A stretch of DNA of 64,000 bases, taken from positions 3,224,001-3,288,000 of the forward strand of contig NZ_CP031423.1 in NCBI RefSeq assembly GCF_003991875.1, given 5' to 3'. The stretch comes from Microbacterium lemovicicum (lineage in GTDB: Bacteria > Actinomycetota > Actinomycetes > Actinomycetales > Microbacteriaceae). The notes under the pieces are model-generated. The model was not told the origin of the DNA. It saw nothing but the letters and a program-made list of their open reading frames with translations, and searched no databases. Positions 1-8,980 of the stretch are shown here, in pieces (positions within the stretch are counted from its first letter, which is position 1; each line of letters starts with the position of its first letter). Made by a program: the position numbers and the translations under genes.

Positions 1-359
1 ACCGCGACGTGGCCGACCTCGTCGTGCAGGCCGACTCGAAGTACGCCATCGACACGTACGACAAGTGGATGGACGGCCACCGGCGCCGTGGATGGAAGAC
101 CTCGACCGGCGCTCCGACCAAGAACCGCGACATCCTCGAGAAGCTCATCGTCGCCCGCGACGACCGCCGCGAGCGGGGGCTGCCCGACGTGACGCTCGAG
201 CACGTGCGCGGCCACTCCGGTCACGTGCTCAACGCGTGGGCCGACGAGCGCGCCGTGCGGGCGTCCGAGCACGCGGCCGGCGGCGTCGAGAGCGCATGGT
301 CGTCGCTCGGCACCCACCCGAAGCTCGACGTGTCCGTCGCTCCGAAGAACGGTCGCTGA
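1..359 (+). CDS. Ribonuclease H family protein, 5'-truncated by the window edge
   Basis: The reading frame is open from the first complete codon at base 3, so the gene begins upstream; the GTG at base 9 is probably internal. The visible part is the C-terminal two thirds of an RNase HI fold: QADSKYAID carries one catalytic Asp, and VRGHSGH followed by NAWADERA carries the catalytic His and last Asp of the DEDD set. Such enzymes cut the RNA strand of RNA-DNA hybrids. The C-terminal tail of about 35 residues after the fold is not conserved-looking. Family assignment is firm; whether it is the main RnhA or a fusion cannot be told without the N-terminus. Confidence 0.85.
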   Translation, partial: RDVADLVVQADSKYAIDTYDKWMDGHRRRGWKTSTGAPTKNRDILEKLIVARDDRRERGLPDVTLEHVRGHSGHVLNAWADERAVRASEHAAGGVESAWSSLGTHPKLDVSVAPKNGR

Positions 360-373
360 CCGCGTCGTCCCCG

Positions 374-871
374 TCAGTCGGATGCTGCGGCGAGAAGCCG
401 CAGCAGCGCGTCCAGCGCCGGGCGCTGACCGGCCACGAGCCTGTCGCGAGCCTCGGGCGGTGGCATCCACTCGGCCCTGTCGACCTCGGGGAAGCTCTGC
501 ATCCGGCCCGACCGAGGGGGCCACTCCAGCGCGAACTCGCCGTAGACGAACGCGTCCGTGTCGACCGCCGATCCGTGCGCGGCGAAGACGGTGACCGTCT
601 TGCGCCCCGACGAGTACGCGAAGGTGCCGAGCTCGGCGTAGTCGCCGTCGGGTGCGGGCACGCCGAGCTCCTCCGCGAATTCGCGTCGCGCGGCATCCCG
701 GGCGCTCTCGTCGGCGGGATCGAACTCGCCCTTGGGGATCGACCACGCCCCGGCGTCCTTGGCGGCCCAGAACGGCCCGCCCATGTGGGCGATGAGCACC
801 TGCACGCCGCTGCCGTCCGGCCCCTCGGGAGCCGGACGATGCAGCAGGATGCCGGCGCTCACCGCCCCCAT
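374..871 (-). CDS. NUDIX hydrolase
   Basis: A 165-residue protein with a NUDIX box: PKGE at the front, then REFAEELG, which supplies the metal-binding glutamates. The box has one extra residue between its first Gly and the following Glu compared with the canonical Gx5E spacing, as in other 'WSIPKGE' NUDIX proteins. It should hydrolyse a nucleoside diphosphate linked to another moiety; the substrate cannot be read from sequence. The ATG lies 5 bases after the stop of the aldo/keto reductase, so both are probably on one mRNA. Confidence 0.88.
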   Translation of the reverse strand: MGAVSAGILLHRPAPEGPDGSGVQVLIAHMGGPFWAAKDAGAWSIPKGEFDPADESARDAARREFAEELGVPAPDGDYAELGTFAYSSGRKTVTVFAAHGSAVDTDAFVYGEFALEWPPRSGRMQSFPEVDRAEWMPPPEARDRLVAGQRPALDALLRLLAAASD

Positions 872-876
872 CGACG

Positions 877-1890
877 TCAGGACATCCGGGTCTCGGGCGA
901 CGTGCTGTAGGTCTTCTCGGCGTCGTCCTCGACCACGTCGCCGAGCGCCTCGTCGATCGCGGCGAGGGTGTCGGCGTCGAGCCGCACGCCCGAGGCCTTG
1001 ACGGTGTCGGCGAGCTGCTCGGGGCGCGAGGCGCCCACCAGCGCGGAGGCGACGTTCGGGTTCTGCAGCACCCAGGCGATGGCGAGCTGGGGCATGGTGA
1101 GCCCCGCCTGCTCGGCGACCGGCTTGAGCTTCTGCACAGCCTCCAGCGTCTTGGTCTCGAGGAACCGCTTGATGAACTGGGCACCGCTCTTCTCGTCGGT
1201 GGCGCGCGAGCCCTCGGGCACCGGCTGGCCGGGGAGGTACTTGCCGCTCAGCACGCCCTGCGCCATCGGCGACCAGACGATCTGCGAGATGCCGAGCTCC
1301 TGGCTGGCCGGCACGACCTTGCCCTCGATGACGCGCCACAGCATCGAGTACTGCGGCTGGTTCGAGATGAGCTGGATGCCGAGGTCCTTGGCGAGCGCGT
1401 GCCCGTCGCGCAGCTGCTCGGCCGTCCACTCCGACACTCCGATGTAGAGCACCTTGCCCTGGCGCACGAGGTCGGCGAAGGCCTGGAAGGTCTCCTCCAG
1501 CGGCGTCTCGTAGTCGAAGCGGTGCGCCTGGTAGAGGTCGACGTAGTCGGTGCCCAGACGCTGCAGCGAGCCGTTGATCGACTCGGTGATGTGCTTGCGG
1601 CTCAGCCCGGTGTCGTTCGCGCCGCCGGGGCCGGTCGGGAAGTAGACCTTCGTGAAGATCTCGAGCGACTCGCGGCGCTGGCCCTGCAGCGCCTTGCCGA
1701 GGATGACCTCGGCTGCGGTGTTCGCGTACGCGTCGGCGGTGTCGAAGGTGGTGATGCCGGCGTCGAGGGCGGCGTGCACGGTCTTGACGGCCGCGTCGTC
1801 CTCGACCTGCGACGCGTGCGTCACCCAGTTGCCGTAGGTGATCTCCGAGACTTTGAAGCCGCTGTTTCCGAGGTACCGGTATTCGACCAT
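877..1890 (-). CDS. Aldo/keto reductase family oxidoreductase
   Basis: A 337-residue TIM-barrel NADPH-dependent oxidoreductase of the Kv-beta-subunit/YghZ-like branch, judging from its opening EYRYLGNSGFKVSEITYGNW. The catalytic tetrad is present: Asp and Tyr in DTADAYANTAAE, Lys in FTKV and His in YQAHRFD. The ATG is preceded by an AAAAGGAG ribosome site (1900-1907), and a TAGGCT -10 box sits at 1919-1924, so this gene has a leader. The downstream NUDIX gene follows within 6 bp. Substrate unknown. Confidence 0.9.
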   Translation of the reverse strand: MVEYRYLGNSGFKVSEITYGNWVTHASQVEDDAAVKTVHAALDAGITTFDTADAYANTAAEVILGKALQGQRRESLEIFTKVYFPTGPGGANDTGLSRKHITESINGSLQRLGTDYVDLYQAHRFDYETPLEETFQAFADLVRQGKVLYIGVSEWTAEQLRDGHALAKDLGIQLISNQPQYSMLWRVIEGKVVPASQELGISQIVWSPMAQGVLSGKYLPGQPVPEGSRATDEKSGAQFIKRFLETKTLEAVQKLKPVAEQAGLTMPQLAIAWVLQNPNVASALVGASRPEQLADTVKASGVRLDADTLAAIDEALGDVVEDDAEKTYSTSPETRMS

Positions 1891-1918
1891 GGGGGGTTCT
1901 CCTTTTCGGGTCGCGCCC

Positions 1919-1924
1919 AGCCTA
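1919..1924 (-). promoter_or_regulatory. -10 box of the aldo/keto reductase gene
   Basis: TAGGCT on the minus strand, about 28 bases before the ATG, leaves room for a short leader carrying the AAAAGGAG ribosome site. No good -35 is visible. Confidence 0.4.
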
Positions 1925-1985
1925 GGTCGCGCCCTGCGGAGAAGCCCTCGCCTTGCGGGCCGGGGTCGTGTCGGCTACCGGCGGC

Positions 1986-3236
1986 TCAAGAGGCGGGCGT
2001 CACTCCGGCGGCGACGACCTCGTCCTCCTCCGTCGCGACGAGCTGACCGCAGGCGCCGTCGATTTCCTTGCCGCGGGTGTCGCGGAGGGTCGTCGGGATG
2101 CCGGCCTCGTTCAGCCGGCGCACGAACTCGTTCTGCACCGGCACGTCGGACGCCGTCCAGATCGAGCCCGGGGTCGGGTTCAGGGGGATCGGATTCACGT
2201 GCACCCACCCCTTGCCGCGGGCGTTCAGCTTCTCGGCGAGGAGGTCCGCGCGCCAGGCGTGGTCGTTCATGTCCTTGATGAGGGCGTACTCGATCGAGAC
2301 GCGGCGACCGGTGGCGTCGAAGTAGGCGCGCGCGGCGTCGAGGGCCTCGTCGACCTTCCAGCGCGAGTTCACCGGGATGAGCTCGTCGCGGAGCTGATCG
2401 TCGGGGGCGTGCAGCGAGAGGGCGAACGTGACGGGCACGTCTTCGGCGGCCAGCTTGCGGATCGCCGGCACGAGACCGACCGTCGAGACGGTGATGCCGC
2501 GGGCGCTCATGCCCATCCCGTGCTTCTTGTCGGTCATGACCCGCACCGCGTGCATGACGCGCGCGTAGTTGGCCAGCGGCTCCCCCATGCCCATGAAGAC
2601 GATGTTCGACACCTTCTCGGCGGAGTGGTCGTCGCGCTTCTTGCCGCCCAGCTCGCCGTTCACGATGGCGGCGTTGGCCGCCACCACCTGCGCGACGATC
2701 TCGGCCGCCGACATGTTGCGGGTGAGGCCCGCCTGGCCGGTGGCGCAGAACGGGCAGTTCATCCCGCAGCCGGCCTGCGACGAGACGCACAGCGTGATGC
2801 GGCCGGGGTAGCGCATGAGCACCGACTCGACGAGCGCGCCGTCGTGCAGCTTCCAGAGGAACTTGATGGTGTCGCCGCGGTCGGTCGCGAGCCGGCGCAC
2901 CTCGGTGAGGAGGGGCGGGAGCAGCCCGGCGACCAGCTCGTCGCGGGACTCCGCGGGGAGGTCGGTCATGCGGGCGGCGTCGTCGGTGAAGTGCGTGAAG
3001 TAGTGCGTCTCGAGCTGGCGCGCGCGGAAGCCGGGGAGTCCGAGCTCCTTCGCCTTGGCGACGCGCTCCTCGGGCGTGAGGTCGGCGAGGTGCACGGGAG
3101 GCTTGCCGCGCTTGGGGCTCGCGAACTGCAGGAGCGGGCGGCCTTCGTCGTCCTTCTTCTGCTTCCAGCCCTCCGTCGCGGGTCGCACCTGGCGGACGGC
3201 GCCGAGCCGGGCCGGCGGAACGGTGGGAGAAGTCAT
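1986..3236 (-). CDS. rlmN: 23S rRNA (adenine2503-C2)-methyltransferase / tRNA m2A37 methyltransferase
   Basis: A 416-residue radical-SAM enzyme that methylates C2 of A2503 in 23S rRNA (and A37 in some tRNAs). The CxxxCxxC cluster motif is in [16 protein letters not shown], preceded by the family's RITLCVSS strand; GMGEP follows for SAM binding, and the C-terminal methyl-carrying Cys is in DGACGQL. The chosen ATG is 7 bases downstream of a TACCCT -10 box. In-frame extension further upstream would run into the divergent neighbour's promoter. It is slightly longer than the usual 350-400 residues because of its N-terminal extension. Confidence 0.95.
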   Translation of the reverse strand: MTSPTVPPARLGAVRQVRPATEGWKQKKDDEGRPLLQFASPKRGKPPVHLADLTPEERVAKAKELGLPGFRARQLETHYFTHFTDDAARMTDLPAESRDELVAGLLPPLLTEVRRLATDRGDTIKFLWKLHDGALVESVLMRYPGRITLCVSSQAGCGMNCPFCATGQAGLTRNMSAAEIVAQVVAANAAIVNGELGGKKRDDHSAEKVSNIVFMGMGEPLANYARVMHAVRVMTDKKHGMGMSARGITVSTVGLVPAIRKLAAEDVPVTFALSLHAPDDQLRDELIPVNSRWKVDEALDAARAYFDATGRRVSIEYALIKDMNDHAWRADLLAEKLNARGKGWVHVNPIPLNPTPGSIWTASDVPVQNEFVRRLNEAGIPTTLRDTRGKEIDGACGQLVATEEDEVVAAGVTPAS

Positions 3237-3243
3237 GACTCCG

Positions 3244-3249
3244 AGGGTA
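3244..3249 (-). promoter_or_regulatory. Leaderless -10 box for rlmN
   Basis: TACCCT ends 7 bases before the rlmN ATG, so transcription should begin at or next to the start codon. Confidence 0.5.
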
Positions 3250-3274
3250 CCGGCCGCACCTGCGCGGCGGCCGG

Positions 3275-3280
3275 TAGCGT
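3275..3280 (+). promoter_or_regulatory. Leaderless -10 box for the gene at 3287
   Basis: TAGCGT followed by exactly 6 bases and GTG at 3287. It sits back to back with the rlmN -10 in a 50-bp divergent gap, and it is the reason for preferring GTG 3287 over GTG 3281. Confidence 0.5.
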
Positions 3281-3286
3281 GTGTCC

Positions 3287-4084
3287 GTGGACGACGACGC
3301 CGAGCTCGCGCGACTGCGGCGTCGCGCCTACGGACCCGACGCCGACATCGCCGCCGATCCGGTCGCGCTCGCGCGGCTCGACGAGCTGGAGCAGGCGGCG
3401 CGCCCGCAGCCCGAGCCGGAGCGGGCGCCGGAGCCTGACCCGACGCCGGCGGCCGCGGCATCCGCTCGCCTGTCCGAGGCCCCGGTGGCCGCCGCCGTCG
3501 TGCCGGGTCCGTCGGCCCGTCCGCGCGCGCAGTGGCATCTCGCGCTCATCGCGGGTGTCGGCGTCCTGGCCGTCCTGATGGCTGCGTCGGCCTGGCGCGG
3601 TGCAGAGCTCGAGCCCGTCGCCGCGCCGTCGCCGACGGCGAGCGTCGCCGCGCGGTTCGGCGATGCGAGCCCGTTCTCCGGCGACCCGACGGCGCGCGTG
3701 CTGCAGGAGATCCCCGTCGACGACTGGTTCGGCGACTACTTCGACCTGCCGTCGGGTGAGACCGCACCGCCGTTCCCGGTGCCCGAGGCGGTGCGCTGGT
3801 CGGCGCCGCTGGGCGACTTCTACGGCGGACAGCTGTGGCTCGCGCGCAGCAGCAGCGGGCTGCCGTGTCTCGCGGTCGTGCTCGGCGACGACGTGCGTGC
3901 GGACTGCCGGCCCGCCCAGGACTTCGACCGCGGCGCGCTCGTGGTGACGGTGCCCTACTCGGCGATCCCGGCGGCCGACCGGCCCCCCGGGATGACGCCG
4001 ACCGAGAGCCTGGGCTACCAGTGGCTCAGCGACCAGAGCGTGACGATCGTCGCCGGCCGCACGCGCGGTCTGGGTCGCGACTGA
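3287..4084 (+). CDS. Hypothetical single-pass membrane protein
   Basis: About 265 residues, no family recognised. The N-terminal cytoplasmic part has a charged stretch ([16 protein letters not shown]) and then a Pro/Glu/Ala-rich linker. One transmembrane helix follows ([19 protein letters not shown]), then a roughly 160-residue extracellular domain with two cysteines (LPCLAVVLG and RADCRPAQD) that may form a disulfide. This type-II layout is common in actinobacterial envelope proteins of unknown role. GTG 3281 is the alternative start, two codons longer. Convergent with the LysR gene, whose stop is 6 bases away. Confidence 0.7.
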   Translation: MDDDAELARLRRRAYGPDADIAADPVALARLDELEQAARPQPEPERAPEPDPTPAAAASARLSEAPVAAAVVPGPSARPRAQWHLALIAGVGVLAVLMAASAWRGAELEPVAAPSPTASVAARFGDASPFSGDPTARVLQEIPVDDWFGDYFDLPSGETAPPFPVPEAVRWSAPLGDFYGGQLWLARSSSGLPCLAVVLGDDVRADCRPAQDFDRGALVVTVPYSAIPAADRPPGMTPTESLGYQWLSDQSVTIVAGRTRGLGRD

Positions 4085-4090
4085 GCCGGA

Positions 4091-4981
4091 TCAGCGTCCG
4101 AGACGCGCGACCTCCTGCGCGACCGCTGCGAACAGCGGCACGGCCGCATGGCGCGGCACCGCGGTCGTGACGAGCTCGACCGTCGCCGGCTCGATGTCGG
4201 CGATGTCGACGTAGGCCAGCCCGGGCCGTGCGAACTGCGTCGCCGCGGAGCGCGTGGCGATGTTCACGCCGAGCCCCGCCGCGCACAGCTCCATGAGCCC
4301 CTCGACGCCGTCGGCGCGGGCGCTGATCCGCGGCGAGCGCCCGCTCGGTCGCGGGTCCACGAGCCACCACGCCAGCGCGTCGCCCTCGGCCGAGCGCGGG
4401 ACGACGAAGTCCAGGTCGTCCGTCTCGGAGATGCCGACGGAGACGCGCTGCGCGAGGGGGTGGTCGTCGCGCACCACGAGGACGCGCGGCTCGTGCACGA
4501 GGGCGGTGGAGGTCAGACCCGGCCCGACGGCGACCGGTGCGATGGCGAGGGCGACATCGACCCGTCCGTCGCCGAGCGCGGCCGGGACGTCGAAGAACCC
4601 GAGGTGCACGAGCTCGAGTCCGAGGGCGGGCTGGGCCTCGGCGACCTCCGCGAGGATGCGGCCGGTGAGGGGTCCGGCGCCGCTCGCCACGATCCCGACG
4701 CGCAGCGGCCGGTCGCCCGGGGCGCCGGAGGACCAGTGCGCGACGGCGTCGACCGCCGTGACGACGCTCGCGGCGAGCGGCCTCAGCTCCCGTCCCGCGT
4801 CGGTGAGCTCCACGCGTCGCGGCGAGCGGACCAGCAGTCGACGGCCCACGCGCGTCTCCAGTCGCGAGATCTGCTGACTGAGCGACGGCGGGCTGATGTG
4901 CAGCCGCTGGGCGGCCCGGGCGAAGTGCAGCTCCTCGGCCAGGACGAGGAACGACCGCAGCGCGACCACCCAGGAGTCCAT
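4091..4981 (-). CDS. LysR-family transcriptional regulator
   Basis: A 296-residue protein with an N-terminal winged helix-turn-helix (FLVLAEELHFARAAQRLHIS, then SLSQQISRLE) and a C-terminal periplasmic-binding-protein-like effector domain. It is divergent from a cupin and an esterase gene, the usual arrangement for a LysR protein controlling its neighbours and itself. The ATG is 6 bases after TAACAT, so the message is probably leaderless. The effector is unknown. Confidence 0.9.
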   Translation of the reverse strand: MDSWVVALRSFLVLAEELHFARAAQRLHISPPSLSQQISRLETRVGRRLLVRSPRRVELTDAGRELRPLAASVVTAVDAVAHWSSGAPGDRPLRVGIVASGAGPLTGRILAEVAEAQPALGLELVHLGFFDVPAALGDGRVDVALAIAPVAVGPGLTSTALVHEPRVLVVRDDHPLAQRVSVGISETDDLDFVVPRSAEGDALAWWLVDPRPSGRSPRISARADGVEGLMELCAAGLGVNIATRSAATQFARPGLAYVDIADIEPATVELVTTAVPRHAAVPLFAAVAQEVARLGR

Positions 4982-4987
4982 CCCCCG

Positions 4988-4993
4988 ATGTTA
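4988..4993 (-). promoter_or_regulatory. Leaderless -10 box for the LysR gene
   Basis: TAACAT, then 6 bases, then ATG at 4981 (minus strand). Confidence 0.5.
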
Positions 4994-5040
4994 ACTCGCG
5001 TGCTCACCGACCCTCACGAGTCCGTCATGGCCATTGCGTG

Positions 5041-5064
5041 GTGCACGCGGGAGGCTGGGTGCAC
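5041..5064 (+). promoter_or_regulatory. Possible LysR-type operator between lysR and the cupin gene
   Basis: Two copies of the self-complementary hexamer GTGCAC (5041-5046 and 5059-5064), 12 bases apart, in the 109-bp divergent region. The position suits a regulator site, but hexamers of this kind can arise by chance in GC-rich DNA. Confidence 0.25.
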
Positions 5065-5090
5065 TTCACCCGCGACGAGGAGGCCGCCCG

Positions 5091-5618
5091 ATGACGGAGA
5101 CCCTGGACGATTCCCTGCCCGAAGCACTCGTGCCCTACCTGCTGACGGAGGGACAGGGCCAGAAGATCGTGCTCTTCGATCAGCTGTTCACGCTGCTCAC
5201 GACCGGCGCGCAGACCGAGCGGCAGTTCGACGCGTTCGTGACGGTCGGGCGGCCGGGGCAGGCGGTGCCCGCGCACTTCCACGCCCGGACAAACGAGACG
5301 TTCTTCGTGCTCGACGGCGAGGTGCGCCTCTGGATCGACGACCGGAAAGGGGTGCGGGAGACGCGCATCCTCGAGGCCGGAGGCTTCGGCTTCGTCCCGC
5401 GCGACACGATCCACTCGTACCGGATCGAGAAGACCGCGCGCATCTTCGGGGTGACCAGCGCCGGGTTCACCGACTTCTTCCGCGCCGTCGGCCGCCCCAC
5501 CACGACACCCGGCATACCCGGGCCCGGGGAGGTCCACATCCCGTCGTTCGCGGAGATGGGCTCCCGCGGCGCCGAGCACGACGTGAACTTCGTGCCGGGC
5601 TACGAGCTGTTCGACTGA
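5091..5618 (+). CDS. Cupin-domain protein, quercetin 2,3-dioxygenase-like
   Basis: A 175-residue protein with the two cupin motifs: HFHARTNETF (HxH then Glu) and GFGFVPRDTIHSYR, enough for a single metal-binding barrel. The closest family by eye is the quercetin 2,3-dioxygenase/pirin-like cupins; real substrate unknown. The start is fixed by GAGGAGG seven bases before the ATG. An alpha/beta hydrolase follows with one base between stop and start, so the two are one operon, probably controlled by the divergent LysR protein. Such pairs often act on small aromatic or phenolic esters, which is inference here. Confidence 0.82.
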   Translation: MTETLDDSLPEALVPYLLTEGQGQKIVLFDQLFTLLTTGAQTERQFDAFVTVGRPGQAVPAHFHARTNETFFVLDGEVRLWIDDRKGVRETRILEAGGFGFVPRDTIHSYRIEKTARIFGVTSAGFTDFFRAVGRPTTTPGIPGPGEVHIPSFAEMGSRGAEHDVNFVPGYELFD

Positions 5619-5619
5619 C

Positions 5620-6372
5620 ATGGCGCACGTGCGTCGCGACCTCGTCTACGCCGAGCATCCGGGCTACCGGCCGCTCTCGCTCGACCTGCACCTGCCGGAC
5701 GCACCGCACCCGCCGGTCGTGCTGTTCCTTCACGGCGGCGGGTGGCGCGTCGGCAGTCGACGGACGTTCGTGCCCGGTCTCGCCGGACCCGACGGCTTCG
5801 GGCGCATCACGGCGGAGGGATGGGCCGTGGCGGCCGTCGACTACCGTCTGAGCGGCGAGGCGCGGTGGCCGGCGCAGCTCGCGGACGTCACCGCGGCGAT
5901 CGAGTGGGTGACGAGCGCGACGGAGGTCGACGGATCCCGCCTCGTCCTCTGGGGCGAGTCCGCCGGCGGTCACCTCGCCGCCCTCGCGGGCCTGCGCGAT
6001 CCGCGGGTGCGGGGCGTCATCGACTGGTACGGACCGGCGGACCTGCGCACCATGCCGGGGGCCGACGACCCGCAGACCCGCGAAGCGGCCCTCCTCGGGA
6101 TGCCCGCGGCGAGCGACCCCGACCTCGCGGCGCACGCGAGCCCCGTGGCATCCGTCATCATCGGGGCGCCCCCGTTCCACATCGCACACGGAGACGACGA
6201 CCGGTCCGTCCCCGTCGCCCAGAGCGAGGAGCTGGCCCGGGCGCTGCGCCGCGTCGGCGCCGACGTCACGCTGCAGATCGTGCCCGGTGCCGACCACCTC
6301 TGGCGCGGGCTCGGGGATCCTGCCACCGTCTTCGACCCGGCGCTGGCGTTCCTGGGCCGGATCGCCGGCTGA
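5620..6372 (+). CDS. Alpha/beta hydrolase, HSL/BD-FAE-like esterase
   Basis: A 250-residue esterase-type hydrolase. HGGGW forms the oxyanion hole, GESAGG holds the nucleophilic Ser, and the C-terminal HGDDDRSVP and GADHLWRG carry the Asp and His of the triad. No signal peptide, so cytoplasmic. It begins one base after the cupin stop, so is co-translated with it. Substrate unknown; the family cleaves short acyl esters. Confidence 0.88.
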   Translation: MAHVRRDLVYAEHPGYRPLSLDLHLPDAPHPPVVLFLHGGGWRVGSRRTFVPGLAGPDGFGRITAEGWAVAAVDYRLSGEARWPAQLADVTAAIEWVTSATEVDGSRLVLWGESAGGHLAALAGLRDPRVRGVIDWYGPADLRTMPGADDPQTREAALLGMPAASDPDLAAHASPVASVIIGAPPFHIAHGDDDRSVPVAQSEELARALRRVGADVTLQIVPGADHLWRGLGDPATVFDPALAFLGRIAG

Positions 6373-6375
6373 ACC

Positions 6376-6430
6376 GGCTGACCCGGCGGGTCGGCGACAG
6401 CTCTCCGGCGGGGTCGGCGACGGGTCAGCC
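6376..6430. repeat. Inverted repeat between convergent genes, candidate bidirectional terminator
   Basis: Perfect 10-bp arms GGCTGACCCG (6376-6385) and CGGGTCAGCC (6421-6430) span the whole gap between the esterase stop and the stop codon of the methyltransferase. The 35-base interior contains a near-exact direct repeat (GGCGGGTCGGCGAC, then the same with one extra G). There is no T-tract, so intrinsic termination is unproven. Confidence 0.45.
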
Positions 6431-7315
6431 GCGGATCGCCGCGGCGAGGCCGGCGATGTCGGCGGGGGTCGTGCGGCAGCATCCGCCCACCAGGCGTGCG
6501 CCGGCGGCGATCCAGCTGCGCGCGTCGTCGGGAGAGACGCCGGCGGCGCCGTGCCAGGCGCGTGTGCCCGCATCCCACCGCTCGCCGCTGTTCGGATAGG
6601 CGACGAGGGCGACACCCGCCGGCGCGTCGGCGAGTGCCTCGGCCACCGAGCCCGGCGGGCAGCAGTTGACGCCGACGGCGACCACCTCGTCGATCTCCGC
6701 CGCGACGGCGAGCGCTGCGGCACGGGTCTCGCGCGTGAAGCCGGTGCTCGCGCCCGACAGCGAGATCCACGCGGCCGCACCGGTGCCGGCGAGCTCGGCG
6801 GCGACCGCCTCCACCTCGGCGAGCGACGGCAGGGTCTCCACCGCGATGAGGTCCGCTCCGGCCTCGGCCAGCACCTGCAGGCGGCGGCGGTGCCAGAGAC
6901 GCAGGGCCGCGGCATCCACGTCGTACACCCCGGTGTACTCGCTGCCGTCGGCTCGCACCGCCCCGTACGGGCCGACCGAGGCGGCGACGAGGACATCGCG
7001 CCCCGACTCGTCGGCGGCCTCCCGCGCCAGGCGGACCGACGCGCGGAGCAGCTCGTCGACCTCTGCGGCACCGAGCCCTTCGGCGGCGAGCGCCTCGTAG
7101 CCGACCTGGTACGAGGAGGTGATCAGCACGTCGGCGCCGGCCGCCGCGAACTCGGCGTGCGCAGCCCTGACCTCGTCGGGGTCGTCGCGCAGCAGGCGGG
7201 CCGACCACAGCGACGACGACAGGTCGTGTCCGCGCGCCTCCAGCAGCGTGCCGAGTCCGCCGTCGAGCACGAGCGGGCGGCCGTCGAGGGTGTCGATGAT
7301 CCGCGGCTCGCTCAC
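6425..7315 (-). CDS. mmuM: Homocysteine S-methyltransferase
   Basis: A 296-residue methyltransferase that makes methionine from homocysteine using S-methylmethionine or S-adenosylmethionine. The zinc ligands are visible: Cys in GVNCCPPG and the Cys pair in GGCCRTTP near the C-terminus, as in MmuM and betaine-homocysteine methyltransferases. LDGGLGTLLE at the N-terminus is typical. The GTG start lies 6 bases after TACCCT and avoids overlap with the next gene. No MmuP-type permease is adjacent, so the methyl donor is inferred only from the family. Confidence 0.9.
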   Translation of the reverse strand: MSEPRIIDTLDGRPLVLDGGLGTLLEARGHDLSSSLWSARLLRDDPDEVRAAHAEFAAAGADVLITSSYQVGYEALAAEGLGAAEVDELLRASVRLAREAADESGRDVLVAASVGPYGAVRADGSEYTGVYDVDAAALRLWHRRRLQVLAEAGADLIAVETLPSLAEVEAVAAELAGTGAAAWISLSGASTGFTRETRAAALAVAAEIDEVVAVGVNCCPPGSVAEALADAPAGVALVAYPNSGERWDAGTRAWHGAAGVSPDDARSWIAAGARLVGGCCRTTPADIAGLAAAIRG

Positions 7316-7321
7316 CCGGTC

Positions 7322-7327
7322 AGGGTA
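7322..7327 (-). promoter_or_regulatory. Leaderless -10 box for mmuM
   Basis: TACCCT, 6 bases, then the GTG start at 7315; the box sits in the 13-bp gap after the SDR gene. Confidence 0.5.
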
Positions 7328-7328
7328 C

Positions 7329-8180
7329 TCAGTCCAGGAAGATGTCGGGGTACATGCGGTCATCGGGCGTCCCGGGCACCGCGGCGTACCGCGAGAAGTC
7401 GGTCACGCCGGCGGCCTCCAGCACGTCCTCGACGACGAGCGTCTGGCCGGTGTACTCGCGGGACGGCTGCAGCATGACCTGGTACGCGGCGTCGGCGTAG
7501 ATCTCGGGCGTGCGGCTCACCTTCATCAGCTGGTCGCCGCCGAGCACGTTCTGCACCGCGGCGGTGGCGATGGTGGTGCGCGGCCACAGGGTGTTGGCCG
7601 CGATGCCGTCGTCGGCGAACTCGGCCGCCAGCCCCAGAGTGACCATCGTCATCCCGTACTTCGCCAGCGTGTAGCCGGTGTGGGCGCCCAGCCACCTCGG
7701 TGTGATGTTCAGCGGCGGCGAGAGCGACAGGATGTGCGGGTTCGCGCTGTCGCGGAGCACCGGCACCGCCGCACGCGACAGGAGGAATGTGCCGCGGACG
7801 TTCACGTCCTGCATGAGGTCGTACTTCTTGGCCGCGAGGTCGAGGGAGCCCGACAGGTCGATGACGGACGCGTTGTTCACGACGATGTCGATGCCGCCGA
7901 ACTCGCCCTGGGTCTTGAGAACGGCCTCGGTGATGTCGTCGTCGCTGCGCACGTCGCCCACCAGCGGGAGGGCCCGACCGCCGGCATCCCGGATCTGCTG
8001 GGCCGCGGTGTGCACGGTGCCCTCGAGGCGCGGGTGGGGCGTGTCGGTCTTGGCGAGCAGCGCGATGTTCGCGCCGTCGGCGGCGGCCCGCAGCGCGATC
8101 GCGAGGCCGATGCCGCGGCTGCCGCCGGACATCAGGATGGTGCGGCCGGCGAGCGGGCCGGAGGACGAGGGGGAGCTCAC
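7329..8180 (-). CDS. SDR-family oxidoreductase, HSDL2-like
   Basis: A 283-residue short-chain dehydrogenase with the cofactor motif SGGSRGIG, NNAS at the end of the fourth strand, and the active-site Tyr and Lys in YTLAKYG. The long insert after SLSPPLN and the C-terminal DRMYPDIFLD tail resemble hydroxysteroid-dehydrogenase-like protein 2 relatives. The GTG start overlaps the hydratase stop as GTGA and has GGAGAA upstream. Third gene of an SDR-hydratase-SDR operon that looks like fatty or branched acyl-CoA turnover; substrate unknown. Confidence 0.87.
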   Translation of the reverse strand: MSSPSSSGPLAGRTILMSGGSRGIGLAIALRAAADGANIALLAKTDTPHPRLEGTVHTAAQQIRDAGGRALPLVGDVRSDDDITEAVLKTQGEFGGIDIVVNNASVIDLSGSLDLAAKKYDLMQDVNVRGTFLLSRAAVPVLRDSANPHILSLSPPLNITPRWLGAHTGYTLAKYGMTMVTLGLAAEFADDGIAANTLWPRTTIATAAVQNVLGGDQLMKVSRTPEIYADAAYQVMLQPSREYTGQTLVVEDVLEAAGVTDFSRYAAVPGTPDDRMYPDIFLD

Positions 8181-8980
8181 GGGTTCTCCTTCGGGGCGGA
8201 CTTCGTGCGGGATGCGGCGGCGAACGCCGCGACGCGGAGCTTCGACTCGTCGGTGTCGAAGCGGGCGCCGATCGTGACCGCCTCGTCGGCGAGGTTGTCG
8301 GCGAACGGACGCCCGGCCCCCGTGCGGACGAGCCGCTTGGCCTGGCCGAACGCCGCCGTCGCGCCGTCGAGCCAGAAGCGCGCGACGGCCTCGGCACGAG
8401 CGGCGAGCTCCGCGGCGGGCACCACCTCGGCGACCAGGCCCCAGTCGAGCGCCTCGGCCGCGCCGAGCGTGCGGTCCTGCAGCAGCAGCTGCAGCGCGCG
8501 ACGCTGGCCGATCGCGGCGGGCAGGAGCGTGGAGACGCCGAGATCGGGCGTCAGGCCGATGTTGGCGTAGCGGCTGACGAACCGCGCCGCATCGGAGGCC
8601 ACGATGTAGTCCGCCGTCAGCATGAGCCCCAGCCCGCCACCGGCGACCGCCCCCTGCACGGCGGCGACGACGGGGGTGGAGCACTCGACGAGCGCACGGA
8701 TGCCCTCGTGGATCACGCCGGCCATCTCGGTGACGGCGGAGCCGCCCGCCCCGGAGCCGCCCATCGCGATGACGTCGCCGCCGGCGCAGAAGGCGGGGCC
8801 CGCAGCATCCAGGATCACGGCGCCGATCGACGCGTCGCCGGCGACCTCCACGGCGATGTCGCGCCAGCGCGTCCCCATCGAGAAGTCCATCGCGTTGAGC
8901 GAGGCCGGGCGGTTGAAGGTGATGCGCGCGAGGCCGCCGTCGCGCGCGAGGAGGATCGGGGCACTCATCGCGTCGCTCAT
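8177..8980 (-). CDS. Enoyl-CoA hydratase/isomerase
   Basis: A 267-residue crotonase-fold protein. [12 protein letters not shown] and [10 protein letters not shown] form the two oxyanion-hole regions. At the first catalytic position the sequence has Leu-Gly-Leu after GGG rather than a clear Glu, so it may be an isomerase-type member. The Asp in [13 protein letters not shown] is where the family keeps its second acid. It overlaps both neighbours by 4 bp (ATGA upstream, GTGA downstream), so all three are made together. Confidence 0.87.
   Translation of the reverse strand: MSDAMSAPILLARDGGLARITFNRPASLNAMDFSMGTRWRDIAVEVAGDASIGAVILDAAGPAFCAGGDVIAMGGSGAGGSAVTEMAGVIHEGIRALVECSTPVVAAVQGAVAGGGLGLMLTADYIVASDAARFVSRYANIGLTPDLGVSTLLPAAIGQRRALQLLLQDRTLGAAEALDWGLVAEVVPAAELAARAEAVARFWLDGATAAFGQAKRLVRTGAGRPFADNLADEAVTIGARFDTDESKLRVAAFAAASRTKSAPKENP

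Noticed and set aside
7316..7328. Cobalamin or SAM riboswitch before mmuM
   Set aside because: Only 13 bases separate it from the next gene and the start looks leaderless, leaving no room for an aptamer.
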